Notes: generated from the sequence alone by a model not told the origin. Numbered from the stretch's first letter, positions 1-10,500 are shown. The stretch: DNA of 64,000 nt from Streptomyces sp. NBC_01689 (GCF_036250675.1 NZ_CP109592.1:3348001-3412000), one strand, 5' to 3'. Program-made: numbers and translations.

Positions 1-1250
1 CCGGCGGACCGCGGCATCCCGCCCGTCACGCTCCGCCCCATCGGTGACTTGGCGGTCGGCGTGACCCCGCGGGCACCTGTCTGACCGGTCGCTGCGGCTC
101 GTCCCACGGGGCCCACCGGACCGCGTGCCGCGCCCCCTGCGGAGGTGCCCCCCGGAGTGCTCACACGGCCCTGCGGCGAGGTGGGCGTCCTGCCGACCGG
201 AGCTCCGCCGAGTCCGGCCGCACGGCCCACCGGGCCGCCGAACGGAGGAACCGGCGCACTCCCGAAAGGCGGCACCGTGCCCGCCGGGGTGCCGCCGGGA
301 CCGGCCGACGACGGCGGCATGCCGACCACAGGCTTCGTGGCCTCCTGCGGGAGTGTCCCCGCGGTGTCGATCTCCGTCCCCACGTCCTTCCCGTCGTCCG
401 GGTGAGTGACGGAGTCGACCACTTGGTGGGAGGCGGGCGGTGCGTCGTGCACGGGCGTGTGCGCCGCCACGGTCTCCACCGCGTGGTGCTTGGGGGCCGC
501 CTGTTCGTTCGTGACCGACCGGGAGACGTGCTCCGTTCCCCCGTGTGACGTACTTCTCTCGGGTGACCACTGGGCCGGCTTCGGCACCCCCACCCCCGGC
601 ATCGGTTCGAACACCGGTGGCTGTTGGGCCGCCAGCGTCTCCTCCGAGACCGCGTAGAACGACGACAGCCGGTTCATCTGGTTGATCGCCTCTTGGCGGT
701 GGTTCTCGGCCGTCACCGCCGCCGTGTACTCGTGATTGCCCTCGACCCGCTTGGGTGCCGGGATGTCGGCGACCGTCTTGGGGGACAGCCGGGCGTCGCG
801 CGGCGGCATGGACTTGCGTACGGACGCGAGTCCCGTGGCCGCCGCGGTGATCTGCGTGCCCGCGACCTCCGCGAACGTGGCGAGGTCACGCGCGTGGGTG
901 ACGAGGTTGCCGCCCCAGACGCGGAACGCGCTGCCCGCCTCGCCGTCCCAGTCGACCCGGCCGATGTGGCCGCTCAGTTCCTCTGCGGCGTCGTTGATCG
1001 CGTCCCGGGCGTCCCACAGGGCCTTGCCCGCGGTCTCCAGGTGCTCCGGGTTCGCGGACTCGACCATGTCGACCATGGTGTTGAGCTCGTGGCCCTCGAA
1101 GTCGGTCTTGCCGAAGAAGCGGACACCGCCACCCAGGAAGGTGTGGTTCAGCATCTCGGAGACCGCGTTGGTCGCGTCGATGACGCCGACCTGCTGGTTC
1201 ACGTGCTCCAGGTCGGCCTTGTGGTCCGGCTCGTTCTTCTCGTCACCCAT
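1..1250 (-). CDS. WXG-motif (PPE-like) ESX secretion substrate candidate, 3' end beyond window
   Basis: About 416 residues are visible; the frame stays open to the left edge, so the C-terminus is missing. The N-terminal ~205 residues look all-helical. W101-D-G103 is a WXG turn motif and Y199-x-x-x-E203 fits the YxxxD/E export signal of type VII substrates. From about residue 210 the chain becomes Pro/Gly/Ala/Thr-rich low complexity. The ATG at 1250 overlaps the stop of the upstream ESX-like gene (TGATG), so the two are translationally coupled and may form a helical heterodimer, as EsxA/EsxB or PE/PPE pairs do. This lies in the mycP-eccB locus, so secretion by the ESX machine is the obvious inference. 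Family assignment is by motif and context, not by a close homologue. Confidence 0.72.
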   Translation of the reverse strand, partial: MGDEKNEPDHKADLEHVNQQVGVIDATNAVSEMLNHTFLGGGVRFFGKTDFEGHELNTMVDMVESANPEHLETAGKALWDARDAINDAAEELSGHIGRVDWDGEAGSAFRVWGGNLVTHARDLATFAEVAGTQITAAATGLASVRKSMPPRDARLSPKTVADIPAPKRVEGNHEYTAAVTAENHRQEAINQMNRLSSFYAVSEETLAAQQPPVFEPMPGVGVPKPAQWSPERSTSHGGTEHVSRSVTNEQAAPKHHAVETVAAHTPVHDAPPASHQVVDSVTHPDDGKDVGTEIDTAGTLPQEATKPVVGMPPSSAGPGGTPAGTVPPFGSAPVPPFGGPVGRAAGLGGAPVGRTPTSPQGRVSTPGGTSAGGAARGPVGPVGRAAATGQTGARGVTPTAKSPMGRSVTGGMPRSA

Positions 1251-1723
1251 CAGTACCCGGCCTCGGACTTGGTGTCGTCGGAGCGCTTCTCCTCGGGCGT
1301 GCCGTGCTTCGCGGCCTCGGCCGCGGCCTTCTCGCGCTGCGCCTGCTCCTGCTCGTGGCGGACCTGCGTCTGGATCTCCCAGAAGCGGTGCCGGAGCTCC
1401 TCCTCGAGGTTGTCGAAGCCGACGTCCGCGCCGTGCACGGCGATGCGGAGCGCCTCGATCTGCAGCCCGAGGGACTTGGAGAGCGTGGTGAGACGTTCGT
1501 GGACACGCTCGTACTGCGTGTGCAGACCCTTGGCCTCCCCGAAGTCGCCCTTTCCGCAGAACGACGCCTGGGAGATGGTGTGGGCTCCGACCTTCGTCGC
1601 GCTGCCCGGTGAGCCCTTGAAGTTCGAGAGCACGCCGTCCACACGCTTCTTGAAGGTCGTCAGCGCCTCCATGCCACGCCTCAGGTCGGCGCCTCCACTG
1701 CCACCCATGTCCGCAGGAAGCAC
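1250..1723 (-). CDS. Small helical ESX-like partner protein
   Basis: 157 residues from GTG at 1723, chosen because GGGGAGGG lies 8 nt upstream; an ATG five codons in (1708) is the alternative, and an upstream in-frame ATG (1828) has no such site. The protein is predicted almost entirely helical (residues ~10-130) with a charged C-terminal tail rich in Lys, Glu and Gln. There is no WXG; the corresponding loop reads FCGKGDF. It is the upstream member of a TGATG-coupled pair with the larger WXG protein, the arrangement expected of ESX substrate/chaperone pairs. The function is inferred from context. A promoter candidate sits 70-100 bp upstream, so this pair may be transcribed separately from eccB-mycP. 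Confidence 0.68.
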   Translation of the reverse strand: MLPADMGGSGGADLRRGMEALTTFKKRVDGVLSNFKGSPGSATKVGAHTISQASFCGKGDFGEAKGLHTQYERVHERLTTLSKSLGLQIEALRIAVHGADVGFDNLEEELRHRFWEIQTQVRHEQEQAQREKAAAEAAKHGTPEEKRSDDTKSEAGY

Positions 1724-1799
1724 GATGCTTTCCCTCCCCGTTGTCGTCGCCTGCCCGGGGATACCGCGTCCCCCGAGCGTTCCTGTCTGCAACGCAACC

Positions 1800-1828
1800 A
1801 CTCTAGTCAATTCATGTGACAGCCCCAA
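1800..1828 (-). promoter_or_regulatory. Promoter candidate for the ESX-like pair
   Basis: On the minus strand TTGGGG (1828-1823) and TAGAGT (1805-1800) are separated by 17 nt, a fair match to a primary sigma promoter. It would start transcription about 70 nt before the GTG at 1723. The surrounding stretch is also the most AT-rich part of the 1724-1958 gap. Confidence 0.4.
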
Positions 1829-1958
1829 CTGCCTTATGCAGCAGCTCTGCTACTGCTGTGCGAGGGCTCACTCCTCCTTCACCATGCCCGCCGCACCCCG
1901 ATGATCACTCCCGCAACGCGAGGCTACGGGCGCAACGGGCGGGACGGCATGAGTACTT

Positions 1959-3218
1959 CTACTCAGTCCCCGCGATCCGATGCCCGCGTCTGCGCGCGTC
2001 CCGTATCGCCACCGCGCCCCCGGCCAGCCCCGCGACCAGCACCACCGCGCCCACCGCCACGTACGTGGCCAGCCGGGTGTTGCGTTCGTCCGCGGTCTCG
2101 CCCAGCTGGAGGGCGGCGGGGACGGGGGCCTCCGCCTTGGACAGGCCGTCCCGCGGGTCGGGTGACTCCAGGGGGTGGTCGTCCTCGGTGACGGCGCGGA
2201 CCGGGTCGACGACGCCCCAGCCGACCAGCCGGTCGTGGCCGGGCACGGAGCGTTCCGCGGTCTGTTCGATCTGCGCCACGATCTCGCGCGCGGTCCAGTC
2301 CGGGTGCCGGGCCTTGACGAGGGCGGCGACGCCGGCCACGTACGGGGCCGAGAAGCTGGTGCCGTTGTCGGAGCAGTGGCCGCCCTTGGGGACGGTGGAG
2401 ATCATGTCCACACCCGGTGCGGCGACGCCGACGAAGTCGCCGGACTGGGAGAAGGCGGCGCGTTCGTTGTTGCGGTCCGAGGCGGCGACGGCCAGGACGC
2501 CGGGGTACGAGGCCGGGTAGGTCTTCTTCACGTTGCCGCCCAGGCCGTCGTTGCCCGCGGAGGCGACCACCACGATCCTCGCGCTCAGCGCCTCCCGGAC
2601 CGCCCGTTCCAGACCGGCGTCCGGCACCGCCGAGTTGGCGGTGTCCTGGGAGATGTTGATGACGCCGGCCCCGGCCTTGATCGCGTGACGGATCGCGTCC
2701 GCCAGTGTGCCCGTCGTGCCGTGGCCCTCGGCGTCGTTCTGTTCGATCGGGATGATCGTCGCCTCGGGTGCCAGGCCCACGAACCCGGTCTTCGGTGCGG
2801 GCCGGGCGGCGATGATGCCGGCCACGCGCGTGCCGTGCCCGACGGTGTCCGTCGTGCCGTTCTCCTTGCCGCGCGGGATCGGATCCCCGTTGTCGTCCTT
2901 CAGCTTCCTGGGCAGGAGGTTGACGCCCGCGGACGTGTCCACGGCGTGGGTGAGCTGAGGATTGTGCACGTCCACACCCGTGTCGATGACGGCCACGCGT
3001 ACGCCCTTGCCCTTGGAACGGCTCCACAGTTCGTCCAGGAGGACGCGCTGCAGGGCCCACGGGCGGCCCGCGTACATCTTGTTGGGGAACGTGCACTGGT
3101 CGGTGGACGAGTCGGCGGCCGCCGCGGGCGCCAGGCCGGGCGCGGCGGTGCAGGCGATCAGCGTGACGGCGACGAGGGCCGCGGCACGCGGGGACTTCAC
3201 GGTGGGCGCGTACGGCAT
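1959..3218 (-). CDS. mycP: Mycosin, membrane-anchored subtilisin-like protease of type VII secretion
   Basis: 419 residues. A signal peptide (~1-35, ending AAAA-D) precedes a subtilase domain with catalytic triad D79 (VAVIDTGVD), H128 (GHGTRVAG) and S288 (GTSFSAP), and oxyanion N223 (SAGND). C42 and C282 may be disulfide-bonded, as in known mycosins. A single C-terminal transmembrane segment (~385-408) and a short basic tail anchor it with the protease outside. GGAGG lies 8 nt before the ATG at 3218, and the gap to the eccB stop is 17 nt, so the two are co-transcribed. Mycosins associate with the ESX pore and are needed for secretion. All key residues are present. Confidence 0.95.
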   Translation of the reverse strand: MPYAPTVKSPRAAALVAVTLIACTAAPGLAPAAAADSSTDQCTFPNKMYAGRPWALQRVLLDELWSRSKGKGVRVAVIDTGVDVHNPQLTHAVDTSAGVNLLPRKLKDDNGDPIPRGKENGTTDTVGHGTRVAGIIAARPAPKTGFVGLAPEATIIPIEQNDAEGHGTTGTLADAIRHAIKAGAGVINISQDTANSAVPDAGLERAVREALSARIVVVASAGNDGLGGNVKKTYPASYPGVLAVAASDRNNERAAFSQSGDFVGVAAPGVDMISTVPKGGHCSDNGTSFSAPYVAGVAALVKARHPDWTAREIVAQIEQTAERSVPGHDRLVGWGVVDPVRAVTEDDHPLESPDPRDGLSKAEAPVPAALQLGETADERNTRLATYVAVGAVVLVAGLAGGAVAIRDARRRGHRIAGTE

Positions 3219-3235
3219 GGAACGATCCTCCGTCC

Positions 3236-4762
3236 CTAGGATCCCTGCGGCTGGCGGGCCGCCGACGTCGACAGGCGAGGGCCCGTGGACAGGAACGACG
3301 ACCACGCGACGGGGATCGGGGCCGGGTCGACGCCGGAGTACCCCAGGCGGACCTGGGCCAGTTGGGCCTCCTGCTCCAGCTGTTCGCGTTCCTTCGCGGT
3401 GGTGCCGATGCCCGCGTCGTCGGTGGCGCTGTCGTCGTTGGACTGCATCGCGTAGCGCAGGCCGGTGTCGGTCACCAGGAAGACGCCGCCCGCCCTGGTC
3501 TCCTCGCCCTGGAACTGGCGGTAGAGCTGACCGGAGCCGGGGGTGACGTACGCGCTGGTGGAACCGGTCGGGAGGGGAGCCGGGAAGTCGGTGCCCGCCC
3601 AGGTGCTGAGCGTGGTCGTGCCGCGGTCCTTGCCGACGCTCCGCAGGACGTTGCAGACGGTGTTGCGGCGGCCCTGTCCGGTGCCCGCCTCGTTGACGGT
3701 CGACGGGGACTCGGTCGGCCAGTCGTGGTCGGCGTAGAACTCCCGTGATTCCGGGGTGAAGTCGGACACCCTGACGTCGAGCGCGTCGGTCTGCGCGAGG
3801 TCTCCCAGGGCGGGGCTGCTGAGCAGCAGCTTCTCGGTGAAGTCCGAGACCGGCACCACCTTGCCCGGTTCGACGACGTAGTACTGGTCCCGGTCGCCGT
3901 TCGGGGCCTTGAGCAGCATGCCGACCTTGTCCGCCGCGGCGGGCAGACCCCCGCCGACACCGGCGTCGGCACCGACCTGTCCCGAGACCTCCGGGAAGGT
4001 GATGCGGTCGCCGCGGTGCAGGGTCTCCAGCCACTCCTGGGTGACCCGTTGGGGTTCGCGGCCGGATCCCACGAGGGTGCGCAGCAGGAACTCGTCCTTC
4101 CCGTCCACCTCGTACGAGGTGCCGTGCGCGTCCACGATGTAGCGGGTCCGGTCCGGTCCGACGACGTACAGCAGGTCCCCGCCGTGCAGTTTCTGTCCGG
4201 CGCCCTCGGTCCTGTCCGTGTCGCGGGAGGCGAGCACGAAGGCGGCCTTCTGGATGGACCCGCCGCCCGCGCTCGGGCGTTCGCAGACGGCCCAGCGCTT
4301 GGCGGAGCCCGCCTCCGAGGCCGCGGGCAGCCGGTCGGGGGCGTAGGGGATGCCGATCGTGACACCGCGCGGGATGGTGCCCGTGTCCAGGATCGACTCG
4401 TCGACGGTGACGACCTCGCCCTTGCCCGTCTTGAGGAGGAGTTTCGCGGACGCCATGTTGAGGACGGGGTGCAGCTGCACCTTGCCGTCCGTCCTGAGCA
4501 CCACGTAGCGGGTGGTGGAGTCGCTCGCGATGATGACTTTCTCGCCGACGGCGTCCCAGCCCTGCGGGGCGGTCGGCTTGAACATCCCCCACGCACCGAA
4601 CGCGGCCAGGATGACCACCCCGACGATGGTGCCGGGCAGCACGGCCCGCAACGGGCGCGGCGCCCCCTCCTCGGAGCCGTCCGGGGACGACTGGACGAAG
4701 GACGCGAGCATGCGGCGCTTCGCGAAGGTGTAGGCGTTGAGCTGGTCCCGCCGAGATGCCAT
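3236..4762 (-). CDS. eccB: Type VII secretion protein EccB
   Basis: 508 residues, the usual length for EccB. The N-terminus (MASRRDQLNAYTFAKRR) is the family signature for the cytoplasmic basic stretch. One transmembrane helix follows at ~40-60 (PGTIVGVVILAAFGAWGMF), then a large extracytoplasmic part. EccB is a core subunit of the ESX membrane complex with EccC, EccD and EccE. Here it heads the eccB-mycP pair and is divergent from eccE across 195 bp, which must hold both promoters. EccC and EccD are not in this window and presumably lie to the left. Confidence 0.94.
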   Translation of the reverse strand: MASRRDQLNAYTFAKRRMLASFVQSSPDGSEEGAPRPLRAVLPGTIVGVVILAAFGAWGMFKPTAPQGWDAVGEKVIIASDSTTRYVVLRTDGKVQLHPVLNMASAKLLLKTGKGEVVTVDESILDTGTIPRGVTIGIPYAPDRLPAASEAGSAKRWAVCERPSAGGGSIQKAAFVLASRDTDRTEGAGQKLHGGDLLYVVGPDRTRYIVDAHGTSYEVDGKDEFLLRTLVGSGREPQRVTQEWLETLHRGDRITFPEVSGQVGADAGVGGGLPAAADKVGMLLKAPNGDRDQYYVVEPGKVVPVSDFTEKLLLSSPALGDLAQTDALDVRVSDFTPESREFYADHDWPTESPSTVNEAGTGQGRRNTVCNVLRSVGKDRGTTTLSTWAGTDFPAPLPTGSTSAYVTPGSGQLYRQFQGEETRAGGVFLVTDTGLRYAMQSNDDSATDDAGIGTTAKEREQLEQEAQLAQVRLGYSGVDPAPIPVAWSSFLSTGPRLSTSAARQPQGS

Positions 4763-4957
4763 GTGTGCCTGTGTCTCCCCGTGTCTCGCCCTGCCCGCGC
4801 TCGGGGGTCCCGTCCCCCGCCCTCCGTTGTCGGACCGGCCCCCTACTATGCCTGGTGAGGGAGCGGACCGGTGGTGCGGGTAGGGTATCGGCGCCTCAAG
4901 GGCCTTGTGCGGCGGCGCCGTTCAGTTGAGTTGTGAGGGAATCGGGGGGATGAAGTG

Positions 4958-6295
4958 ATGGCTTCCGGAGCGCGGTTCCGGTCGCGTGACCGGTCGCGGG
5001 AGCAGGGCTCCTCCGCGTCCCGGCCGCAGCCGCCCGGGACACCCGGACCGTCCGGACAACCCAGGCCGCGCGCCGGTGCGTTGCACCTCAGGGTCCGCGC
5101 CGGTCAGGCCGGATCGTTCCGGTTGCAACGAGCCGTCCTGCTGGAGATCGCCGCCGCCGCGCTGCTCGTCGGATGGATCGTCTCGCCCCTCGCCCTGGTC
5201 CCCGCGGCGGTGCTCGCCCTCGTCCTCGTCCTGCTCGCGCTGGTCCGCCGCCGAGGCCGCTCGCTGCCCGAATGGCTCGCCACCGCGAGGGCGTTGCGCG
5301 CCCGGCGGCGCCGTGCCGCCGGTACGCCGATCCGGCCCGGCACGGAGCCCGGTCTCGCCCCGGCCGTGGAGTGCGACCCCAGCCTCCGCACCTCCGCGTA
5401 CGGCGCACGCGACCGTCGCCCGGTCGGTGTCATCGGGGACGGCACGTTCGTGACCGTCGTCCTGCAGGTGGAGTCCGACGCGACCGCGCTGCGCGCCGAG
5501 CGGGGCCGTCGGCCGCTGCCCCTGGGACCGGTGCGGGACGCCCTCGAGGTGGACGGCATCCGTCTGGAGTCGGCGCAGATCGTGCTGCACACGCAGCCCG
5601 CGCCCGCCCTGCATCTGCCCCGGCAGTCCGTGGCCGTCAGCAACTACGCGCCGTTGCAGGAGCAGACCGGGGCGCCCGCGGTGCGCATCACCTGGATCGC
5701 CCTGAAGCTCGATCCCGAGCTGTGCCCGGAGGCGGTGGCCGCGCGCGGGGGCGGTCTCCTCGGCGCGCAGAAGTGCGTCGTACGGGCGGCGGACCACCTC
5801 GCGAGCCGGCTCACGGGAGCGGGATTCCGTACGACGCTCCTCAACGAGGAGGAGCTGATCGCGGCGGTGGCGACCTCGGCGTGCGCGAACCCGCTGGTGA
5901 CGGCCGAGGCGGGACGAACGGACGTGCCGGCGCGGCGGACGGAGGAGTCCAGCCGCAGTTGGCGCTGCGACAACCGCAGGCACACGACGTACTGGGTGCG
6001 CCGCTGGCCCCAGTTGGGTGGCTCGGACGGGCCGTCCCTGCCGCAACTCGTCGCTCTGCTCACGGCCGTGCCCGCGCTGGCCACCACCTTCAGTCTCACC
6101 CTGCGGCGCGGGGAGCGTCAGGACGTGTCGCTGTGCGGGCACCTGCGGGTCACCGGGCGCGGTGACGACGAACTGGTCGCGGCGCGGCGCTCGTTGGAGG
6201 ACGCCGCCCGGCGGGCCGGTGCGGGACTCAACCGACTCGACCGCGAGCAGCTTCCGGGTGTGCTCGCCACGCTGCCGCTCGGAGGTGTTCGCTGA
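4958..6295 (+). CDS. eccE: Type VII secretion protein EccE
   Basis: 445 residues from ATG 4958 (GGGGGG 8 nt upstream); GTG at 4955 would add one residue. A disordered Arg/Pro-rich start (~1-50) is followed by two closely spaced hydrophobic helices (~55-95) and a cytoplasmic domain of the EccE family. EccE is a peripheral component of the ESX membrane complex. Its stop overlaps the next ATG by one base (TGATG), so it is coupled to the linked unknown gene downstream. Family identity rests on topology, position next to eccB and domain pattern; it is diverged from mycobacterial EccE. Confidence 0.82.
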   Translation: MASGARFRSRDRSREQGSSASRPQPPGTPGPSGQPRPRAGALHLRVRAGQAGSFRLQRAVLLEIAAAALLVGWIVSPLALVPAAVLALVLVLLALVRRRGRSLPEWLATARALRARRRRAAGTPIRPGTEPGLAPAVECDPSLRTSAYGARDRRPVGVIGDGTFVTVVLQVESDATALRAERGRRPLPLGPVRDALEVDGIRLESAQIVLHTQPAPALHLPRQSVAVSNYAPLQEQTGAPAVRITWIALKLDPELCPEAVAARGGGLLGAQKCVVRAADHLASRLTGAGFRTTLLNEEELIAAVATSACANPLVTAEAGRTDVPARRTEESSRSWRCDNRRHTTYWVRRWPQLGGSDGPSLPQLVALLTAVPALATTFSLTLRRGERQDVSLCGHLRVTGRGDDELVAARRSLEDAARRAGAGLNRLDREQLPGVLATLPLGGVR

Positions 6296-7119
6296 TGTCG
6301 ACGACCTCGTCCGGAGCCGCCGCGGCCGGGACGTACGGGGCCTCGGGGGCTCCCGGGGCCCGTCCGCCGGGCTCTTCCGACGCCTCGGGAGAGCCGGCCG
6401 CGGAACGTCCGCGCGGGCTGCTGCGCAGCGGCTTCGGCCTGATCGGCCCTCGGCACGGACGGCATGTGCTGTCCGGGGAACAGGTGGACTCGCTGGCCCT
6501 GCCCATCGGGGACGACGGGGTCGTCATCGGCGTGGACGCCGGGGGGCAGCCCGCGGTGCTCGGGCTCAACCGGCCCACGCCGTACGACGTCGTCCTGATC
6601 GGCGGCCTGTGGACCGCGCAGGTGCTGGCGCTGCGGGCGGCGGCCACCGGGGCACGCGTCGCCGTCGAGACGGGGCGCGCGCAGGCCTGGATGCAGATGG
6701 TGCACGCCATGGGCGGCGGGCAGAACGGCATGAGCGTGCACGACGTGGGCCGCGTTCCGCCGCAGGGTGCGTCGGCCGGCAACCCGGTTCTGGTGGTGCG
6801 CGACTGTGGAATGCGACCCCCGCGCGGGCGGGTGGTGGCCGGCCCCTGGCAGTCGATCCTGACGCTGCTGCCGTATCTCAGTCCGGTGGCTCCGCGGCTG
6901 CTGCGGCAGGCACGGCTCGTCGGTGTGCAGCGGGTCTCGCCTGACGAGGCCGCGGAGATCGGGCGTGCGCTGGCGCTTCCCGGGGGCGACGTGGACTCGC
7001 TCCCGACTCTCGCCGACGGCGTCACGCTGTGGTGCGCCGACCGCGACCGGCAGTATGTGATGACGCAGCCCACGGACGCGGAGACCGGGTTGTTCGGTAC
7101 GCCGCGAAGAATGGACTGA
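6295..7119 (+). CDS. Type VII locus-associated protein of unknown function
   Basis: 274 residues, coupled to eccE by a TGATG overlap. After a low-complexity Ala/Gly/Pro start (~1-40) comes a compact alpha/beta domain with no signal peptide or transmembrane helix, so it is probably cytoplasmic. Segments such as PTPYDVVLIGGLWTAQVLALR resemble a P-loop or Rossmann core, but there is no Walker A motif. I do not recognise the family. Tight coupling to eccE suggests it binds the cytoplasmic face of the secretion complex. Confidence 0.8.
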   Translation: MSTTSSGAAAAGTYGASGAPGARPPGSSDASGEPAAERPRGLLRSGFGLIGPRHGRHVLSGEQVDSLALPIGDDGVVIGVDAGGQPAVLGLNRPTPYDVVLIGGLWTAQVLALRAAATGARVAVETGRAQAWMQMVHAMGGGQNGMSVHDVGRVPPQGASAGNPVLVVRDCGMRPPRGRVVAGPWQSILTLLPYLSPVAPRLLRQARLVGVQRVSPDEAAEIGRALALPGGDVDSLPTLADGVTLWCADRDRQYVMTQPTDAETGLFGTPRRMD

Positions 7120-7531
7120 CCGGTCGCGGCCCCGGCGCCGCCCCGGCTCAACCCTGCTCCGCGTAACCGCACTTCCGGTCCGGACCCGGGCGTCTCCGGT
7201 CGATCCCCTTCCCTCGCAACCGACTTGTTCACCAGGATTGCCCGATTTGTTTCGCCCGGTGACGCGTGTGTGCGCCGCTCGCGGGCAGGGTGTGACGAAG
7301 TGGGCCTGTGCGGAGGGGTGGACAGGCCTGCCGTCGTGGCGCCCGTGGTGATTAGGCTGGGGCCGGACGCGACACCTCGCCGTCGGCCGGACCGTCGGTG
7401 GGCCGCCCGCGTCCCGCGGGGACGATCCGGCGCGCCGGACGGCGTCGGACGGCGTCCGGCCAAGAGATGCAGATGAAGAGAACGGTCGCCCCAGCGCGGT
7501 ATCGAGGGTGCTCGACCCACCAGGAGGAACT
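7120..7531 (+). other. 412-bp spacer before the EspI-like gene, no gene seen
   Basis: It is relatively AT-rich around 7205-7260 and probably holds the promoter of the EspI-like gene. I see no convincing -35/-10 pair; a lone TAGGCT at 7353-7358 is a possible -10. Short frames here have no ribosome site or recognisable domain. Confidence 0.4.
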
Positions 7532-10500
7532 GTGAACAGCGATCGGGACGGGATCCGCGGGGGCTGGGCCACACCCGGCGATGACCAGTCCGACGCGGAG
7601 TCCGCCGTCGAGGCGACGGGCGAGTTCACCATCGACTACGCGCCGCCCGCCTGGTACACGCAGAACGCGGCGGCCGGTTCGACGCCGGCGCCGCCGCCCC
7701 CGCCGGCCGTTCCCGGGCTGCTCTTCGCCCCGGTTCCCCCGGACCCGCAGGGACCTCCTCCGCCGCCGGGCCCGCCGGTGGCCCAGGTTCCCCCGGTGCC
7801 GTCCGCGCCGATGCCGCCGGCCGCCTGGTCGACGCCGGCCGGACCGGCCGGCCACGCCGATGCCGCGTCCGGCGACATCGAGAGCGGCGCCACCATGCGG
7901 ATCTCCGCCGCCGCGCTCAAGCGCGAGTTCGCGGATCGGTCCGCCGCGGAGCAGGCCGCCGCTTCCGGCGCCCCGGCCGCGCCCGGAACGTCCGCCGACG
8001 GCACGGCCGGTCATGGAACCCCGAGTGACGGAGCATCTGGTGACGGGGGCGCCGTCGCCGCGCGGGAGCAGGACGGCGCCGGCCCGCAGGACGGTCACGC
8101 GCCGGGCGGGGACTTCGAATTGAGCGCTCCGGTGCCACCGGCCCGCACGCCCACCGCGGAGCCGGAACCGGAGTCACGTCCGGAGGCGGTACCGGAGGCC
8201 GGTGCGGCCGAGGGTGCCGGTGCGTCCGAGGCCTCCGGTGCGTCCGCGGGCGGCGAGGAAACGCCCGCGCGACCGGAGAGCACGCACGTCGGAGCGAGTG
8301 GGCCGGAGAACGCCGGGAGCGCCGTGTCCACGGGCTCCGACGCGGATGCCTCCGCCTCGGAGCCCGACCCCGGGCACGCGCAGGAACCGACCGGGACCGA
8401 CGCCCGGGCCGACGGGCCGGACCGCGCGGGTGACGTGGACGGCCCGGACGTCGAGGCGGACGGGGCACCGACCCCGGTGGGAACGGCCGACCCCGCGGGA
8501 ACCGCGCCCGCCGGCACCCGTCCCGACGCCGATGCCACGGCCCGCGACGACACCACGGACGCCGGGCGGCTCGACGCCGTCGCACCCCCGAAGACGCCGT
8601 CGCCGGACTCCGGGGACCAGGACACGCACACGGACACGGGGGACGGTGACGCGACGCCCGAGGGTGCCGAGCCGTCGACCACGTCTCCTGAGAGCAGCAC
8701 TCCGCCGCCCTCGGCACACGCCGACGCGGACGTGCCCGCGGAGGCGCCGGAAACGGCGCCCGCCTGGACTCCCCCGCCGGTGGCACAGGGCGCTCTGCCG
8801 CCGCTGCCGCCCGCCTACCAGCCCGCCGCCCCGGCACCCGCCGCGCAGTGGCCCTCGCCCGGACCGGTGGCACCGCCCACACACCCGGCGCCGCAGCAGC
8901 CACCGCTCGCGCAGCCGCCGGTCGCGCTGGGACAGCCCTCCGCTCAGCCGCCCGCGACGCCGCAGCACGCGTCGGCCGCGGTACAGCCGCCCGCGCCGCC
9001 GCAGCAGCCCGGGGTCGAGCCGCAGCACGTCCAGGCCCAGCCGCACCAGCCGCCCGCCGCACAGCCCTCGGCACCCACCGCACACGCGGCGCCCACGGCA
9101 CCCACGGCTTGGGATCCGCAGACCGCGCCGCCGGCCGCGAGCCCCGTGGCGCCGATGCCCGCGGCGCCCAATCCCTCTGCCCCAGGGGCCGGTTACGGCT
9201 TCCCGCAGCAGGGACCACCGGCACCGCCCGCCCCCCAGGCCGCGTACGGCTTCCCGCAGCCCGGTGTCCCGGCTCCCGCGGCGCCCAACCCCCCGGCCCC
9301 GCCCACGGGTTACGGCTTCCCGCAGCAGGGCCCGGACACCCCGCAAGCCGCCTATGGCTTCCCGCAGCAGAGCCCGCCCGCCCCGCAGGCCGCGTACGGC
9401 TTCCCGCAGCCCGGCGCCCCGGCCCCCCAGCCGCCCGCGCCCCAGGTGCCGGGGCCGGACGCCGCCGCGCCGCAGGCGCCCGGCCCTCAGCCGGGCTACG
9501 GCTTCCCGCCGCACGCCCAGCCGCCCGCGCAGCCACAGCCACACCTTCCCGGGCCGCAACCGCACCCGGCGCAGCCGCACATCCCCGCGCAGTACCAGCC
9601 GCGGCCGGGCCTGCCGCCCGAGGCCCCGCACCCCTCGCAGGACCAGCTGCCGCCGCAGCAGCCGCCGGCCCAGCAGGCCCCCGTCGATCCCCGCAGCGGG
9701 ACCGCCTGGCCGCAGCCCGTACGGCACGACCAGCGGCAGCCCACCAACCCCTCCGCCGCGCCGCTCGGGTACACCGCCGCCGTGGAGCTGTCCTCCGACC
9801 GGCTGCTCAACAACAAGAAGCAGAAGACCAAGAGCGGACGTCCCGGTGGCGGCTCCTCCCGGTTCAAGCTGGGCGGCAAAAAAGAGGAAGCCGAGCGGCA
9901 GCGGAAGCTGGAGCTGATCCGGACGCCGGTGCTGTCGTGCTACCGGATCGCGGTCATCAGCCTCAAGGGCGGTGTCGGCAAGACGACGACCACCACCGCG
10001 CTCGGCTCCACGCTCGCCACCGAGCGGCAGGACAAGATCCTGGCGATCGACGCCAACCCGGACGCCGGAACGCTCGGGCGCCGGGTCCGGCGGGAGACCG
10101 GGGCCACCATCCGCGACCTCGTGCAGGCGATCCCGTACCTCAACTCGTACATGGACATCCGGCGGTTCACGTCGCAGGCCTCGTCGGGGCTGGAGATCAT
10201 CGCGAACGATGTCGACCCGGCGGTGTCCACGACCTTCAACGACGAGGACTACCGGCGGGCGATAGACGTACTGGGCAAGCAGTACCCGATCATCCTGACC
10301 GACTCGGGCACGGGTCTGCTCTACAGCGCCATGCGCGGCGTGCTGGACCTCGCCGACCAGCTCATCATCATCTCCACGCCGTCCGTCGACGGCGCGAGCA
10401 GTGCGAGTACGACGCTCGACTGGCTGTCGGCACACGGGTACGCGGACCTCGTCTCGCGCTCCCTCACCGTCATCTCCGGGGTGCGCGAGACCGGAAAGAT

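Noticed and set aside
7225..7476. An 83-codon frame in the gap before the EspI-like gene
   Set aside because: No ribosome site, Arg-rich composition typical of non-coding GC-rich sequence.
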